NCBI RefSeq assembly: GCF_021545785.1
Contig: NZ_CP079801.1
Span: 434,001 to 498,000 of the forward strand
Reading direction: 5' to 3'
DNA length: 64,000 nt
From: Halopseudomonas maritima
Lineage (GTDB): Bacteria > Pseudomonadota > Gammaproteobacteria > Pseudomonadales > Pseudomonadaceae
Below the pieces are notes generated by a model, which did not search any database, was not told the DNA's origin, and worked only from the letters and a program-made list of their open reading frames with translations. The position numbers were made by a program, and so were the translations under genes. This document shows positions 64,000-64,000 of the stretch, in pieces; the stretch's first letter is position 1, and each line of letters opens with the position of its first letter.

Positions 64000-64000
64000 A

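Overview
The window looks like chromosome from a gammaproteobacterial pseudomonad, probably of the Halopseudomonas / marine Pseudomonas kind. This is inferred from gene content, not from a marker gene. Supporting content: algB-kinB, nrdA-nrdB beside an RstA/RstB-like two-component pair, a full fapABCDEF functional-amyloid operon, a lone RAYT gene with REP palindromes of the pseudomonad type, the apbC/dcd neighbourhood, and a MetR-MesD-MesX methionine cluster. Base composition is GC-rich throughout, except for a visibly AT-rich islet at about 47.2-48.6 kb. I saw no rRNA, tRNA or CRISPR array.

Layout. (1) 1-7.5 kb: the 3' part of a type VI secretion effector-like gene (BTH_I2691 type) followed by five tandem DUF6708-type membrane protein genes. 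These are mosaic duplicates, and each later copy carries a copied piece of the effector's 3' end in front of it. (2) 7.5-12.5 kb: rlmM, then a methionine synthesis cluster (mesX/DUF1852, core-MetE mesD, flavin reductase, metR) with a perfect MetR box. (3) 12.7-15.3 kb: secreted alpha/beta hydrolase, SDR oxidoreductase, QsdR/TetR regulator. (4) 15.4-22.6 kb: RstAB-like pair divergent from nrdA-nrdB, with NrdR boxes. (5) 23.1-29.3 kb: fapABCDEF under a sigma-54 type promoter with an IHF site, facing a VpsR-like sigma-54 activator gene. (6) 29.5-41.7 kb: methyltransferase, stand-alone trpB, LysR/azoreductase pair, AlkB/XylM-type monooxygenase with its own reductase and an AraC regulator, RAYT plus REPs, OsmC-YcaO fusion, PAS-GAF-GGDEF cyclase. 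(7) 41.8-50.4 kb: an accessory stretch of lipoproteins and unknown small proteins with two integron-type attC sites closing two gene cassettes (no integrase in view), an Mrr-like nuclease and a truncated ATPase remnant. (8) 50.4-55.9 kb: VOC protein, methyltransferase, NIT-domain chemoreceptor, PaiB-like protein, LOG family protein. (9) 56-61.4 kb: algB-kinB divergent from a BON-domain gene with a near-perfect sigma-54 promoter, then a YtjA-like peptide, a GNAT protein and a TorF-type porin. (10) 61.6 kb to the end: dcd, apbC and the C-terminal part of a TRAP solute-binding protein.

How parts may work together (inference). Three sigma-54 type promoters (fapA, BON gene, torF) and two complete sigma-54 activators with intact GAFTGA loops (the VpsR-like protein and AlgB) suggest an RpoN-controlled envelope/biofilm programme. 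The fapA and torF promoters share the same IHF site at nearly the same distance from the -24 element. The most unusual structures are the mosaic DUF6708 array behind a T6SS effector, the integrase-less attC cassettes, and the shared IHF/sigma-54 promoter layout. Start codons were moved inward from the longest open frame where a ribosome-binding site or family length argued for it.
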